From assembly GCA_030220185.1 (NCBI GenBank), contig JASPKZ010003844.1:3060001-3124000 (forward strand): a stretch of 64,000 bases of DNA, read 5' to 3'. Origin of the DNA: Diploptera punctata. Taxonomy: Eukaryota > Arthropoda > Insecta > Blattodea > Blaberidae. A program made the translations under genes and the position numbers. Positions 1-10,679 of this stretch are shown one piece after another. Every line of letters starts with the position of its first letter. Within the stretch, counting starts at the first letter, position 1. Under the pieces are notes generated by a model. The model was not told the origin of the DNA. It ran no database searches and saw only the letters and a list, made by a program, of their open reading frames with translations.

Positions 1-19
1 TATTTTACATCCATATAAT

Positions 20-400
20 ATAAACAGTCAATTAAAAGAATAGAAGCCGCAGAAATGAAATATTTACGATTTGTAATATGATATACTTTAATGGATGAAA
101 AACGAAGTGAAAATATCCGTAAAGAACTACAAATATTCAATTTGACAGATAAAATAGAAAAGTATAGGAGAAAATGATATGAACTTGTCTGCAGAAGGGT
201 TACCAACAGATTGCCAAGGAAAAGTCTGAACTGTCAACCAAGAGGAGGAAAAAGAGATCGGAGACGCCCACGAAAAAGGTGAACACAGCAGCTATGATAC
301 TTGGAGCCAGAACGAACAAAAAAGTTTTAATCCTTGTAAGGAAAAGAAGTAGAAGAACGATTACAGAAAAGGAGAAGAAACTTCGATTTACTCTTTAATA
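20..400 (+). pseudogene. LINE reverse-transcriptase C-terminal remnant
   Basis: Conceptual translation gives, with stops and frame changes, the string AAEMKYLRF, then DEKRSENIRKELQIF, NRLPRKSL and a GGKRDRRRPRKR block. This order is typical of the C-terminal tail after the reverse transcriptase in RTE/Jockey-like non-LTR retrotransposons. The end runs into GAAGAA-rich sequence, which resembles the GAA tails of the copies at 36.8 and 55.7 kb. It is dead: an in-frame stop follows KYRRK and no start is present. The family name is inferred. Confidence 0.6.
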
Positions 401-539
401 ATATACAGTACTGGATATCATTGATACCTTTTTTTTTTCAAAATATTACAAAGAATGCGTTAATTTTTCTGCAAAACTTCTGAAAACTTACCAGAAGAAT
501 TCGTTTCCACTCTATATGTTTATGTAATAGTAGTACTAT

Positions 540-1330
540 TGGGCGATAGCAAGGAGATACTAAAGGTCAACACGCACACACTACTGAGTAACACTAAGAA
601 ATTGGGACTGGAAGTAAATATCAATAAAACTAAATATATGGTCACACATAAAAGTACATTATATAATGGAAATGGACAAATGAGGACAATTTTGAGGAAG
701 TGGCTGAGTTCAAATACCTAGGAACAATAATCAAAACAGGAACGAGATGCACAAGGAAATTAAACATAGACTCAATTCTGGAAATGCGTGTTATTATGCA
801 TTACAGAGACTCTTGACTTCCCAACTCCTTTCAAAAAACGTTAAACTGAAAATATATAAAACTATTATGCTACCAGTTATATTATATGGACGCGAAACAT
901 GGACTCTTACTTTAAAGCAGGAAAGGAGTATTTGAGAATAAAGTTCTTAGGAAAATGTTTGGACCAAAGAGAGATGAACAGACGGGTGAATGGAGAAGAC
1001 TACATAACAATGAACTACATGGTCTTTATAGGAAGCCAGATATAATAACAGTTAAGTCTCGTAGACTGCGATGGGCAGGACATGTGGCACGAATGGGAAA
1101 TGAAAGACGTGCATGGAAGCTTCTTGTAGGAAAACCAGAAGGAAAATACCCAGTTGGTAGACCAAGAATGAGGTGGGAGAATAACATTAACTATGATTTG
1201 AGTGAAGTAGATTATACAGGGGATGATTGGAAAACATTGGCTCAGGATAGGGATATATGGATAGGTTATGTCCGCGCGGCCATGAACTTACGGATTCGAT
1301 AGTGCCAGTGATTTAGTTACTTAATAGTAG
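540..1330 (+). pseudogene. LINE 3' end, family P (GKPEGK/GRPRMRW type)
   Basis: Best-preserved copy of the commonest LINE in the window. Three successive open pieces (about 540-720, 747-935, 955-1302) in shifted frames encode LGLEVNINKTKYMV, NSGNACYYALQRLL, LPVILYGRETWTL, then RRLRWAGHVARMGNE, GRPRMRWENNINYDL and DRDIWIGYVRAAMNLRIR before a TAG stop. These match the region downstream of the RT palm domain and the C-terminus of a LINE ORF2. The RT core itself is missing (5' truncation). Frameshifts near 720 and 945 break the frame. The 3' end GATAGTGCCAGTGA-TTAGTTA recurs in the other family P copies and leads into a short GTTA-type tail. Confidence 0.8.
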
Positions 1331-2600
1331 TTTGTTGTTCAGAGTAATGGATTTTGTGGCCTATAGTGTCACTTTCCATAAAAATTGTTGCACGAATGGC
1401 ATAAAGCAACCAATGATCCAATAAAATCGGGTAGATATAAGTTAATGGAGACCAACGAGAATATTCTTCTCACGCGAGATTGAAATTCTAGTGAAATCAA
1501 GTGCACGCACAAATTTACTCACGACAAGAAATGTAATCCCTGTTAAGAGTTTACTGTAGACTCGTTTATTTTGAAAGGAATAATTTGTCTACACTTATGA
1601 TATTTTTCTTATTATTTAATTTCACAGGTATGAATATAAATAAATGAACTTGATCGAGAAGCCTAGTATTTTAATTATGGATTTTAAAAATAAATAACAG
1701 TGGTTATTATATTTTTGAATTGAATTGCAGTAAATACAGTATGCACATATTTCAAATTTGAATAAAAAAAAGTATCAATGATCTCCAGTACTGAATCTTA
1801 TTAGGGAGCAATTCCAAGTTTCTTCTGTTTTTTGTAATCATTATAATAAAATAAAAGAGTAAATATTTTCATAATCACTAGAACTAGGTCCTGTGTGACT
1901 TAATAATTATTAATCGGACAACTGTAGAGGTACACGGAATGTAAGAATGTTATCATTATCTATAGTAAGGGAAAATAAACAAATAGAGATGTAATGGCAT
2001 TATATCCCCCTCGCTCCATTCCTTCTCTGCAGAAAAGCAATTTTTAAGTTCAAAATATCCTTGTGCCATATTTATTTTTGACAGTCCTGGAACACATAAT
2101 TTAATATATTTAGTCATAGAACAAATAAATAGTTGAAAAATGCTAAATTCACCATTAAGTTCGAAATATCTTAGAGTTTTAGGATCGAAATGTTTTATCT
2201 TCTTAGAAAGAATTACTTTTGTATTGAAATGTATTAGCGAATTACTTTTTAATTTTATTGCCTTGATTTTCACACATTATATATTATGATTTGAAACACT
2301 TTTTCATATGGCACTTTAAAATCCTTAACCAGTGTTATCGCAGATCGAATTAGACTTTATAAGACACGAAATGAGATAAAAAAAAGTACTATTTAATGTT
2401 TACACCTGGAGAATTATTAACATTTCATCCATATAGGCTACTAAATATTAAGATAGTATATATAGTTTTTTTTTTCGATTTCAGCGTCTCGCCATAATTA
2501 TAATTTAATTTCTAAATTTGCGTTGTTAAATCTTCTTCACTTCCAGGTTTAAGCATTGATTGTCTGTTGCGTCTTCACTAATAGATCTAAGACTGTATCT
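1331..2600. other. AT-rich stretch, nothing recognised
   Basis: About 1.3 kb of AT-rich sequence. A 105-codon minus-strand open frame at 1956-2273 has no recognisable motif and compositionally looks random. I see no repeat unit, TIR or tRNA-like box. Confidence 0.5.
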
Positions 2601-2639
2601 TCCCAGGACGTCCGATATCTATTCTTACTCTCTTAATAT

Positions 2640-2965
2640 TTTATTTGGTAATCTACATAACAATGAACTTCATGGTCTTTATAGGAAGCCAGATATAATA
2701 AGAACAGTTAAGTTTCATAGATTGCGATGGCAGGACATGTGGCACGTATGGGGAATGAAAGACGTGCATGCAAGCTTCTTGTAGGATAAACCAAAGGGAA
2801 AACGCCCAGTTGGTAGACCAAGAATGAGGTGGAAAATAACATTAACTATGATTTGAGGGAAGTAGATTATATAGGGAATGATTGGAAAACATTAGCTCAG
2901 GATAGGGATGTGTGAAGAGGTTATGTCCGCGCGGCCATGATCCTACGGGTTTGATAGTGCCAGTG
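2640..2965 (+). pseudogene. LINE family P 3' end, truncated
   Basis: The sequence from LHNNELHGLYRKPDIIRTVK onward parallels the copy at 1.0-1.3 kb, continuing with RLRWQDMWHVWGMKDVHA (a one-base deletion changes frame), a degraded GRPRMRW block and the terminal GTTTGATAGTGCCAGTGAG. The upstream boundary at about 2640 is abrupt, as in 5'-truncated insertions. Non-functional. Confidence 0.75.
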
Positions 2966-2974
2966 AGTATTTGG

Positions 2975-3195
2975 TAATCTACTCTCTTCCATTCTTTCCA
3001 CTGTTTCTTGTTATTGGATATATTATTTTTATGGAGTAGATCTGCAGTTCTTCACAAATATCATAGTTTCTTGTCTGGTCCATTCTAGTACACCTCTTTA
3101 CTCTTCTTAAAAATTTCATCTCGGCTGCTTGGATTTTACTTTCTCGTTTGATAGTGATAATCGAAGATTCGCTCGCATATAAAAAGACAGGGACT
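2975..3195 (-). pseudogene. LINE C-terminal fragment (AAEMKFLRRVKR)
   Basis: Read on the minus strand: a VPVFLY-like segment, SIITIKRESKIQAAEMKFL, RRVKRCTRMDQTRN and ICEELQIYSI, the conserved region after the RT domain in RTE/Jockey-like LINEs. It lies in opposite orientation immediately after the family P fragment. Family assignment is by motif order only. Confidence 0.6.
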
Positions 3196-3264
3196 GTAGT
3201 TGTTAAATAAAAATTCTAACTAATAATCACTCTTTGACAACATTTCTATGCTGACTGAAAATTA

Positions 3265-3781
3265 CACTGGTCAACATGATTTTTGTCTCATGAGTACCAT
3301 TCGTTGTACTTAGTGTAGTTTTTATCGTGTTTTCAAATATGTATTCGGAATTTCTCCATCACCCACAGTTTTTTTTTATTTCAATTTCAATTAATGGATT
3401 TAAATAATTATTTTTTAATAAACGTTTTTTCGTTAATTTCTCCATTGTAGAATAAAACGGGGAACACTTTCATCAGGAGATTTCAGCTATGGAATCGTAA
3501 TATGCTGGCCGATAATTGTTGGACCATCAAGAGGGATGCTCCACTGGCGAAATATATAGCACAAAATGTACTTTCTAGGTGAATCCGAATGTTCGAATAT
3601 TGTGTAGTTACGAATATACAAAATATTAAAGTGTTTGAAATTATAAATTCCTGTCTCTCGGAAACCTTGCGTGATGGAGAAAAACCGATATCATATTTGA
3701 ATTCAGGAGAATAAATACTATCAGAATCACATATTTGTCTTTCTGAGACAAAAAAAAAAGTTTATTTTTTGTTGCTCAGTG
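3265..3781 (+). mobile_element. Unclassified dispersed element E, copy 1
   Basis: One of three copies in the window (also 38.48-38.82 kb and, inverted, 53.58-54.13 kb). The ends read CACTGGTCAACATG... and ...GTTGCTCAGTG, so the first bases form an imperfect short inverted repeat; both ends also contain TTGTCTCA or its complement. A conserved peptide scrap NCWTIKRDAPLAK occurs near 3520-3545 and recurs in the other copies, suggesting a decayed coding segment. Candidates are a non-autonomous DNA transposon or a dispersed gene-derived repeat; I cannot classify it. Confidence 0.6.
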
Positions 3782-3789
3782 TTATAGTT

Positions 3790-4384
3790 CTATATCGTTT
3801 AGATTCTCGACAAGTTCCATGTTTTCATATTTTATAAATACTATTTGGTTTAACAGAATCAAGAGAATGTGAATTTAGATCCTTCATTTGTAAATTTAAG
3901 TAATGAATCGTTAAGTGTATATTTAGTAAAGGTTCAATGTACTGTAATAATGGAAGCTCCCGCACTTGTCTGCTTGTGGATTATCGAAATACGATGCCGT
4001 GCTCTCTACAACAAACGTAAGTTATTTCAACCCTCGCTCAGGTTTTTACAGCCCACTAAACACCGCTATATAACTTCGGAAAGTGAAATTAAATAAACAC
4101 TCTCCTGGAGTTCCAAATTAAATATTCGCTTCCCCTTGCTGATCGCACATATCCAAATTCAGAGTAAATGATAATATTATGTGGAGGTATATAGTTTTGC
4201 ATGGTGGTTAAGCGCCAAATTTTACCATTGGGTTTTTAACGAATGGCTCTGAATTTAATTGTAATTGTCATTACACACAATTTATACTCGGCATGCGCTG
4301 CTACGCGTAAATAAAATTAAAAATGTGCTTTTACTAAGTTGAATAAGTAAAAATTAATATATATATATATAAATTAAAGTATAC
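3790..4384. other. AT-rich stretch with a family F head fragment
   Basis: No gene seen. Around 4288-4345 the sequence CATGCGCTGCTACGCG followed by TAAATAAA and AATGTGCTTTTAC resembles the heads of the modular repeat F at 11.6 kb and of a fragment at 5.23 kb. The rest is unassigned. Confidence 0.4.
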
Positions 4385-5085
4385 TCTGCTGGATAAGAAA
4401 AGGAATCAAGATAAAAGAAAGGAACTAAATATTTTCAAACTTACAGACCGAATAATTAAATACAGAACGACTGGAAAGAACATATTGATAGAATACCAGA
4501 AGAAAGATTTCCAAACTTCTTCTTCTTCCTTCCAAGTATTAGGCCAAGGCCTGTTACGATCCTATAGAAAATTTTCCCTCCAGCTTCTTCCGGAAAATTC
4601 TCGTATAAGACTTGAAAGCATAATAATAGTCCCTTCGTTTGGTGCTGGCCAAAGGAAGGCAAGACCAGTGATGGGCCTGCCATCTTATAGCCTCTGGTCA
4701 GGATTTTCTGGAGAAGAAAAGAAAATAAAGGAAAGAAGAAATGGAAGAAAGGAAAGACTCCCTAGCCCTCGGATGCCCTAATAGCGACGGGGTCGAAAAA
4801 ACAAGAGTTAACCAAGAGAGGTTAGATAGTAAAGTTAAAAGAGTGCAAAACACAAGTAAGTGGAAGAAATGTTTTGCTCGGCTTGGGCACCTTGTGGTCG
4901 CCATCCACATATCCCCTAGATGAGGACCCCTGAGGGGGATTTCCAAACTTATTGCTAAATTATAAACCGCACGGAAGGAAAAATGTTGGACGCCCACACA
5001 GAAGATGGTCTGAACAATTTTAACAATTCTAGCTTTCATGAAACTCGAACGAGCCAACAGGCTTAATCCCTGGATGATGATGATA
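4385..5085 (+). pseudogene. LINE C-terminal relic split by a later insertion
   Basis: Plus-strand translation LLDKKRNQDKRKELNIFKL, TDRIIKYRT, then RRFPN is interrupted and resumes after 4937 as RFPNLLLNYKPHGRKN, VGRPHRRWSEQF. Joined conceptually, it is the usual LINE C-terminal order (RKELNIF ... R-PK ... GRKNVGRP-RRW). The break coincides with duplicated GATTTCCAAACTT at 4506-4518 and 4938-4950, so the interruption is a later insertion and not part of this LINE. Confidence 0.7.
4519..4937 (-). mobile_element. Composite insertion inside LINE, 13-bp TSD
   Basis: Flanked by 13-bp direct repeats GATTTCCAAACTT. The left end is CTTCTTCTTCC, the complement of a GAA-type tail, followed by the complement of GCCTTGGCCTAATACTTGG, the same 3' tail found after the LINE at 36.83-37.25 kb. 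The insert is therefore a retrotransposed sequence in minus orientation. The right half (about 4760-4930) contains CGACGGGGTCGA and CCTTGTGGTCGCCATCCAC, which I think resembles a conserved insect SINE-like repeat, recalled rather than checked. Confidence 0.65.
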
Positions 5086-5124
5086 TAAATTAAAGTAATA
5101 TATCGTATATGATACATTATCGAA

Positions 5125-5350
5125 TTTGAGGGTTATATAATTGTATGGTATCATTGCAACGAACCAAACATAGCGTTTGCTAGAGTAAATGTTTAATTTT
5201 AAATTTGAGGTAAATCCCCAATATCCGCCGTGCGCTGCTACGCCTAACTAAATGAAATATTAAGGGTTAATTAAATTGTATTGTATACACTGCGACGAAC
5301 CAAACATGGCGGTTGCTAGAGTCAATTTTTAATTTTTAATTTCAAGCAAA
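5125..5350. repeat. Direct duplication of ~80-bp block
   Basis: GCAACGAACCAAACATAGCG at 5157-5176 recurs as GCGACGAACCAAACATGGCG at 5290-5309, with matching flanks (TTGCTAGAGT-AAT, AAATTTGAGG vs AATTTCAAGC). Between the copies lies CCGTGCGCTGCTACGCC, a head motif of repeat family F. No coding potential seen. Confidence 0.6.
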
Positions 5351-5509
5351 CCTCCACTTCTAATGATGATAGGATTTGACATAGTATTTAATTATAAATA
5401 TATAATTTATAAGTTATGAAATAAATTATTAGTCACAGAAATGGAGAAGATCGGCAAGAATATCAAAATTAGACAAAATATAAAATAAATACATCATTAT
5501 CATCATCAA

Positions 5510-5790
5510 GGATTAGATCTGCTGTCTGTTCCGATCTCATATTATAATTGGTCTATCCATCTTTTACTATTCTTCCAACATTTCTTCGTCCTAGTGGTTT
5601 GTAATGATGAATCTGTTTCGGAATTCTATTGTTATCCATTCTATTGATGTGATCCATCCATCCATCTCTGTATTGTGTAATTCTGTATAATAGTTTGAAT
5701 ATATTCAGTTCTCTTCGTATATCCTCACTTCGCCTTTGATCCGTTATTGTAAAGCCAACCACACTTCTCAGAAACCTCATTTCTGACGTT
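5510..5790 (-). pseudogene. LINE C-terminal fragment (GRRNVGR)
   Basis: Minus-strand frame 5553-5780 reads MRFLRSVVGFTITDQRRSED, IRRELNIFKLL, WMDHINRMDNNRIPK and GRRNVGR, the standard tail of an RTE/Jockey-like ORF2. The GRP-RRW block is degraded and the frame ends early. Isolated and non-functional. Confidence 0.7.
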
Positions 5791-5819
5791 GAGGTAATAA
5801 TACAATAAGATAAATTAAA

Positions 5820-6030
5820 TAAGGTAAATTATGAATGTGGGAAAGGATATTGTACAAGAGATAAAAGAAATGTAACTAAGATGATATGGCCATATAATGA
5901 GAAGGAGGAACTCGGAAACAAACAAAGAAGTATTGAAATGGATACCTCCTGGAAAAGGTAAATGTGGTAGATAAAAACCTACGTGGAGTAAGGGAATTCA
6001 AGACAACAATGAAGAAGTGTAATATAACAG
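5820..6030 (+). pseudogene. LINE C-terminal end merging into the minisatellite
   Basis: Translations in shifting frames give MRRRNSETNKEVLKWIPPGK, KCGR, KPTW, then TMKKCNITETDTQDREVW. This follows the order (GH-MRR ... W-PPGKRxRGRP+TTW ... DAQDRxxW) of the end of another LINE family. The last block is exactly where the 81-bp minisatellite begins, so the array probably arose by amplifying this LINE terminus (inference). Confidence 0.6.
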
Positions 6031-7250
6031 AAACAGACACGCAAGACCGGGAAGTGTGGAAGAAAAAAATGGTATAGTTTGGTTGAGGATACCTGTGTAC
6101 ATGTATAACAGAAACAGACACGCAAGACCGGGAAGTGTGGAAGAAAAAAATGGTATAGTTTGGTTGGGGATACCTGTGTACATGTATAACAGAAACAGAC
6201 ACGCAAGACCGGGAAGTGTGGAAGAAAAAAATGGTATAGTTTGGTTGAAGATACCTGTGTACATGTATAACAGAAACAGACACGCAAGACCGGGAAGTGT
6301 GGAAGAAAAAAATGGTATAGTTTGGTTGAGGATACCTGTGTACATGTATAACAGAAACAGACACGCAAGACCGGGAAGTGTGGAAGAAAAACATGGTATA
6401 GTTTGGTTGAGGATACCTGTGTACATGTATAACAGAAACAGACACGCAAGACCGGGAAGTGTGGAAGAAAAAAATGGTATAGTTTGGTTGGGGATACCTG
6501 TGTACATGTATAACAGAAACAGACACGCAAGACCGGGAAGTGTGGAAGAAAAAAATGGTATAGTTTGGTTGGGGATACCTGTGTACATGTATAACAGAAA
6601 CAGACACGCAAGACCGGGAAGTGTGGAAGAAAAAAATGGTATAGTTTGGTTGAAGATACCTGTGTACATGTATAACAGAAACAGACACGCAAGACCGGGA
6701 AGTGTGGAAGAAAAAAATGGTATAGTTTGGTTGAGGATACCTGTGTACATGTATAACAGAAACAGACACGCAAGACCGGGAAGTGTGGAAGAAAAACATG
6801 GTATAGTTTGGTTGAGGATACCTGTGTACATGTATAACAGAAACAGACACGCAAGACCGGGAAGTGTGGAAGAAAAAAATGGTATAGTTTGGTTGGGGAT
6901 ACCTGTGTACATGTATAACAGAAACAGACACGCAAGACCGGGAAGTGTGGAAGAAAAAAATGGTATAGTTTGGTTGAAGATACCTGTGTACATGTATAAC
7001 AGAAACAGACACGCAAGACCGGGAAGTGTGGAAGAAAAAAATGGTATAGTTTGGTTGAGGATACCTGTGTACATGTATAACAGAAACAGACACGCAAGAC
7101 CGGGAAGTGTGGAAGAAAAAAATGGTATAGTTTGGTTGAGGATACCTGTGTACATGTATAACAGAAACAGACACGCAAGACCGGGAAGTGTGGAAGAAAA
7201 AAATGGTATAGTTTGGTTGAGGATACCTGTGTACATGTATAACAGAAACA
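6028..7250 (+). repeat. 81-bp minisatellite, 15 units
   Basis: Near-identical tandem units of 81 bp (ACAGAAACAGACACGCAAGA ... GTGTACATGTATA). Units differ mainly at two sites: AAAAATGG vs AAACATGG, and TTGAGG/TTGGGG/TTGAAG. Because 81 is divisible by three and the unit lacks stops in several frames, long open frames appear on both strands (439, 471, 439 and 417 codons); none has a distinctive domain. In one frame the unit contains TDTQDREVWKKK, like a LINE C-terminus. The unit variants recur in the order G-K-R-H, a higher-order pattern. Confidence 0.95.
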
Positions 7251-7439
7251 ATCCTCAAATAAAAGTAAATATAAGTTATGGTAAAAACCAAGGGACAAAT
7301 CCTCCGAGATGGGTCCCGAGGATGATGATATTAAATTTAAATTTTAGCACTGTGAATTTATTTCATGGGATTTAAGATTTAACACTCGAACACCTGGAGC
7401 AATTTCAATCAAAGTTAGTACACATATTAATTACAATAA

Positions 7440-8665
7440 GGAAAAATGGATGTAAAGTATAAAAAACCATAAACACCCCTAGGCGTGGCGGGGTGGTTGA
7501 AATGAAAAAAATATCTAAACGACTGATATATATCCATCTCCCAGCATCTCTAGAACGATGGAATAATTTCAATCTAACTCTATGTACGTAACTTAAATAT
7601 AAAATATATTTTAGGGGTTAAGAGGCCATATCACCCCTTTTAGGGGGTGTGAGGAGTGATATCTAAAAATAATAAAAATAACTTATACTAGTGTCGAATT
7701 CATAGTTTCGGGGTCGCTAATCTGATTAGTGACAAGCCCGATGAGATTTTACTCCACCCCTGAATGAGATGAGGGAGTAAGAAGAAGTGAAACATAAAAT
7801 AAAAAAAAGGATCAATATTAGTGTGGAATTCAGACATTTTGGGAGTCCCTAAGTTGATTGGTTACAGTCCATATGTCATTTAAGCTCTAGGCAGACATAT
7901 ACACCCCTACGGGGTGAGAAGGGGTGAAAGATAAAATATTACAAATGACATATTGTCGAATTCATAGCTTTTAGCGTCACTAAACTGATTGGTGACAGTG
8001 CCGATGACATTTAAGCCAAAGTTTGACTCCTATAATCACTAAGAGGAGTGTGGGGGGTTACTGGGAGTAAAAAATAAATAGTCCGACATGACCATAATTA
8101 TCTGGGTCCCTACACAATTTGGTAACTGTGCCGATGACATTTAATCCTACATTTTTAATCCTCGCACCCCTAAAGAGGTGAGAAGGGGTAAAATAGTACA
8201 ATGTTCAAAATGATCAAAATTGGTGTCTCATCCATAGTTTTCCGGGTAGCTGAGATGATTGATTATTGTCCAGATGTCATTTAAGCCCAGGTTTGACTCC
8301 CAGCACCCCTAGGGAGTGGGAAGGGGTGAACAATGAAATGTTCAAAATGACCGAGATTAGTACCTAATCCATGTTTTTCAGGATCGCTAAGCTCATTGTT
8401 GACAGTTCCGATGACATTTAAGCCCATGAAGTGGTTGAGATGAGATTTCACGTAAAAATAATCAGAAAGAGCCGAAATTAGTGTTTAATCCATAGTTATC
8501 GAGTCGCTGAGATGAATAGTACAATCTAGATGTCTTTTAAACCACATTCAATGCCCTCCTGAATGAAGTGAAAAGGGCTAAAAAATAAGTTATCCAGAAT
8601 GACCGAGATTAGACTATAGCCTTCGGAATCGTTACGCTGATTGCTGACAAGAAGTTATTGATAAA
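7440..8665. repeat. Diverged ~130-bp satellite-like array
   Basis: At least seven degenerate units spaced 121-135 bp. Each has a TAGTGTCGAATCCATAG-like start (7690, 7818, 7952, ~8090, 8223, 8356, 8479, ~8600), a GGGTCGCTAAGCTGATTGGT-like middle, GCCGATGACATTTAAGCC and a dyad CACCCCTA...GGGGTGAGAAGGGGTGAA. Divergence between units is much higher than in the adjacent minisatellite, so it is old. No open frame persists across units. Confidence 0.85.
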
Positions 8666-8858
8666 TGAATACCCTTGAAACGTCAGGAAATCATCTAGTT
8701 TAATAAAATTTTCTTAAATTTATGTTATTTGCTGATGCAAGAGCTTGATTCCGAAAGAAGTGACATTCAAAAAGTTTCGTGCTTTCACGATGGCGAGGAA
8801 AAAACACATATTCAAAAACATATCTGTAATGAAAAAGAAAGTAAATGGAATTAATATA

Positions 8859-8922
<64 letters not shown>
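8859..8922. repeat. (AAT)n microsatellite
   Basis: Uninterrupted AAT array of about 21 units; it creates poly-Asn and poly-Ile false frames. Confidence 0.97.
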
Positions 8923-8923
<1 letters not shown>

Positions 8924-9053
8924 AATAAAAATTAAATGAATAAAAGTAATAATTAGTAAATAAGAAAATCAATAAAATAAATAAAATATAATATTTCGTA
9001 TGGTATATTTTGTAAGAGCTCCCATATTTGAAATTTCCTTCCATTTCTGTTGA

Positions 9054-9114
9054 TGACTCTTAAACTCTCAACACTTTTAAAATTGATATTAAAGCTCCGT
9101 TGACTCTTAAACTC
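9054..9114 (+). mobile_element. Minimal PLE leader stub with 14-bp TSD
   Basis: TGACTCTTAAACTC is directly repeated at 9054-9067 and 9101-9114 and encloses 33 bp, beginning TCAACACTTTTAAAATTGAT and ending GCTCCGT. This matches the leader of the PLE copies at 48.0 kb (TCAACACTTTTGAAATTCAT...GCGCCGTTGAGG) and, inverted, at 55.6 kb. I read it as an extremely truncated PLE insertion. Confidence 0.6.
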
Positions 9115-9141
9115 CTTAGAAATTTATTCGCGTCCATAAAG

Positions 9142-9154
9142 TAATAATAATAAC

Positions 9155-9185
<31 letters not shown>

Positions 9186-9300
9186 ATAATAATAAATTAT
9201 TAAAATATCATAGTTCCTTGCTTCTACTCCCGACGATTGCGGCTTCAAACCCGGCGGGATCGATAATTTTTTAGGATGGAAAAAATCAAAGGAACGACAG
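9142..9300 (+). mobile_element. Interrupted AAT array next to SINE C fragment
   Basis: An imperfect AAT/AAC array (9142-9195) precedes GCTTCAAACCCGGCGGGATC, which resembles the B-box region of the SINE C copy at 48.6 kb (ATTCAAACCCGACCGGAGTC). Only the head survives; no body or tail is recognisable. Confidence 0.4.
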
Positions 9301-9750
9301 GCAGTACGCTACATATATTCTAATAAATGTTAGTAATTAAGAAATAAATATATTTTTATTTCATTAATAAGATATATAGCATACATATTATATACAGGCC
9401 CATTTAACATTTCATATTAACATGAACATTCTATGACCATATTTTATTAAATTTGTCAAGTTATAACGTTATAATTAATTTATAGTAATACATTTATTAA
9501 TTAAATTTTTAAATCTGTAAATTAGAAACTTATTTACTGAAAGCTGTTCCCTGCCCGACCTTAATTTACAAATTACGTTAATTGTATTTAACACATGATA
9601 AAATTCTTTATTGTTAATTTCAATTAGTACTTTAAAAAAATATATTTAATTTTTCTCTTGGCAATTTAAAAGGTTTTATTAATTAGGTTGTACGAAATCA
9701 TCTGTACAGAAATGACAAAATTTCATATTTTTTTATTTTATTTATCTTCC

Positions 9751-9790
<40 letters not shown>

Positions 9791-10174
9791 TTATTCTAAA
9801 AATTATTCTTTTTTTTACCTCTGTATAATCATTATTTTTGTACATCTTAGAGCCTAAATCAAATTAATAGTCTTTATAATATTACTATTAAATCCACCCT
9901 TAAATAAAAATTTAATTTCATACTCCGTTTAACTAATATCATATTATAATCCATCACGACCTAAACATAAATTGCACCTTGACCTGAAATACTATTTATA
10001 AAATTTCTAGAAAATCAACCCTAAAATCTTTTTAGGTATTTCTATGAATGTTATTTTGTTTTTACATAATATTTTTAAATTAAAATACAATAAAAAATGT
10101 AAGATAATTTCACATGTTAACTATCTTGGAAGTAGCACTTCTTAAATAATTATAATGATGTAGCAAATAAAATT
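9301..10174. other. AT-rich stretch with (TA)n tract
   Basis: No gene or element recognised. A (TA)n tract occupies about 9754-9787. Confidence 0.5.
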
Positions 10175-10610
10175 CTCGCCTTTTCAAAGTAAGTGTGGAA
10201 CTATCAGAAGAGCCTTAAGAAACAAATCCAGAAAGGACGCCCACTTAAAATTGTATAAACAATGTCTGTGCCGTAATTTCTGTATGGCAGTGAATGTTGC
10301 TTCTGAATAAGAGGAGTGAAAGCAGAAAAATAAATCGGAAATTAAATTAAAAAGAGTAGTAAAGGGATGCTCATTAGAATACCATATTAAAAGTGACAAT
10401 ATATGTATATAATTACAAATTACATCCCTCCTAGATAAAATTAAAACTTACAGAACTAAATGACAACATCTAGATAGAATGATGAAAGAGATCCGAATAC
10501 CCAAAAGTGCTTGGGAATGTGCATCTGTAGGCAAGAGATTCCAAGAAGGCTGTACAATCAAAAACTGGAACAAACCAGAAGGCCTATGCCTTCAAATTAA
10601 TAATGATGAT
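10175..10610 (+). pseudogene. LINE C-terminal relic, heavily frameshifted
   Basis: Scrambled frames preserve RKDAHLKLYKQC-like, FLYGSECCF, and further on DERDPNTQK, CICRQEIPRRLYNQK. The order (KLYKTMSVP-FLYGSEcW ... RM-RIPK) is that of the RT-downstream region of an RTE/Jockey-like LINE. Multiple stops; no complete domain. Confidence 0.55.
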
Positions 10611-10679
10611 ATAATATATTATACAGTATAATCAAAATGTATGCAGTATGTTCAAAATTTACAAGGCAACAAGCTGTTA

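Noticed and set aside
4698..5117. 139-codon minus frame as a host gene
   Set aside because: It spans the junction of a nested insertion and two different element pieces; no domain.
6028..7250. CRISPR-like array
   Set aside because: Units are contiguous near-identical 81-mers with no unique spacers, in eukaryotic repeat DNA without cas genes.
5876..7375. Four overlapping open frames of 417-471 codons on both strands as a repetitive secreted or structural protein
   Set aside because: They result from an 81-bp (27-codon) tandem unit without stops; all frames on both strands are equally open, there is no start or stop context, and one frame matches a decayed LINE terminus.
8700..9044. Poly-Asn/poly-Ile protein
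   Set aside because: Frame produced by an AAT microsatellite in both orientations.
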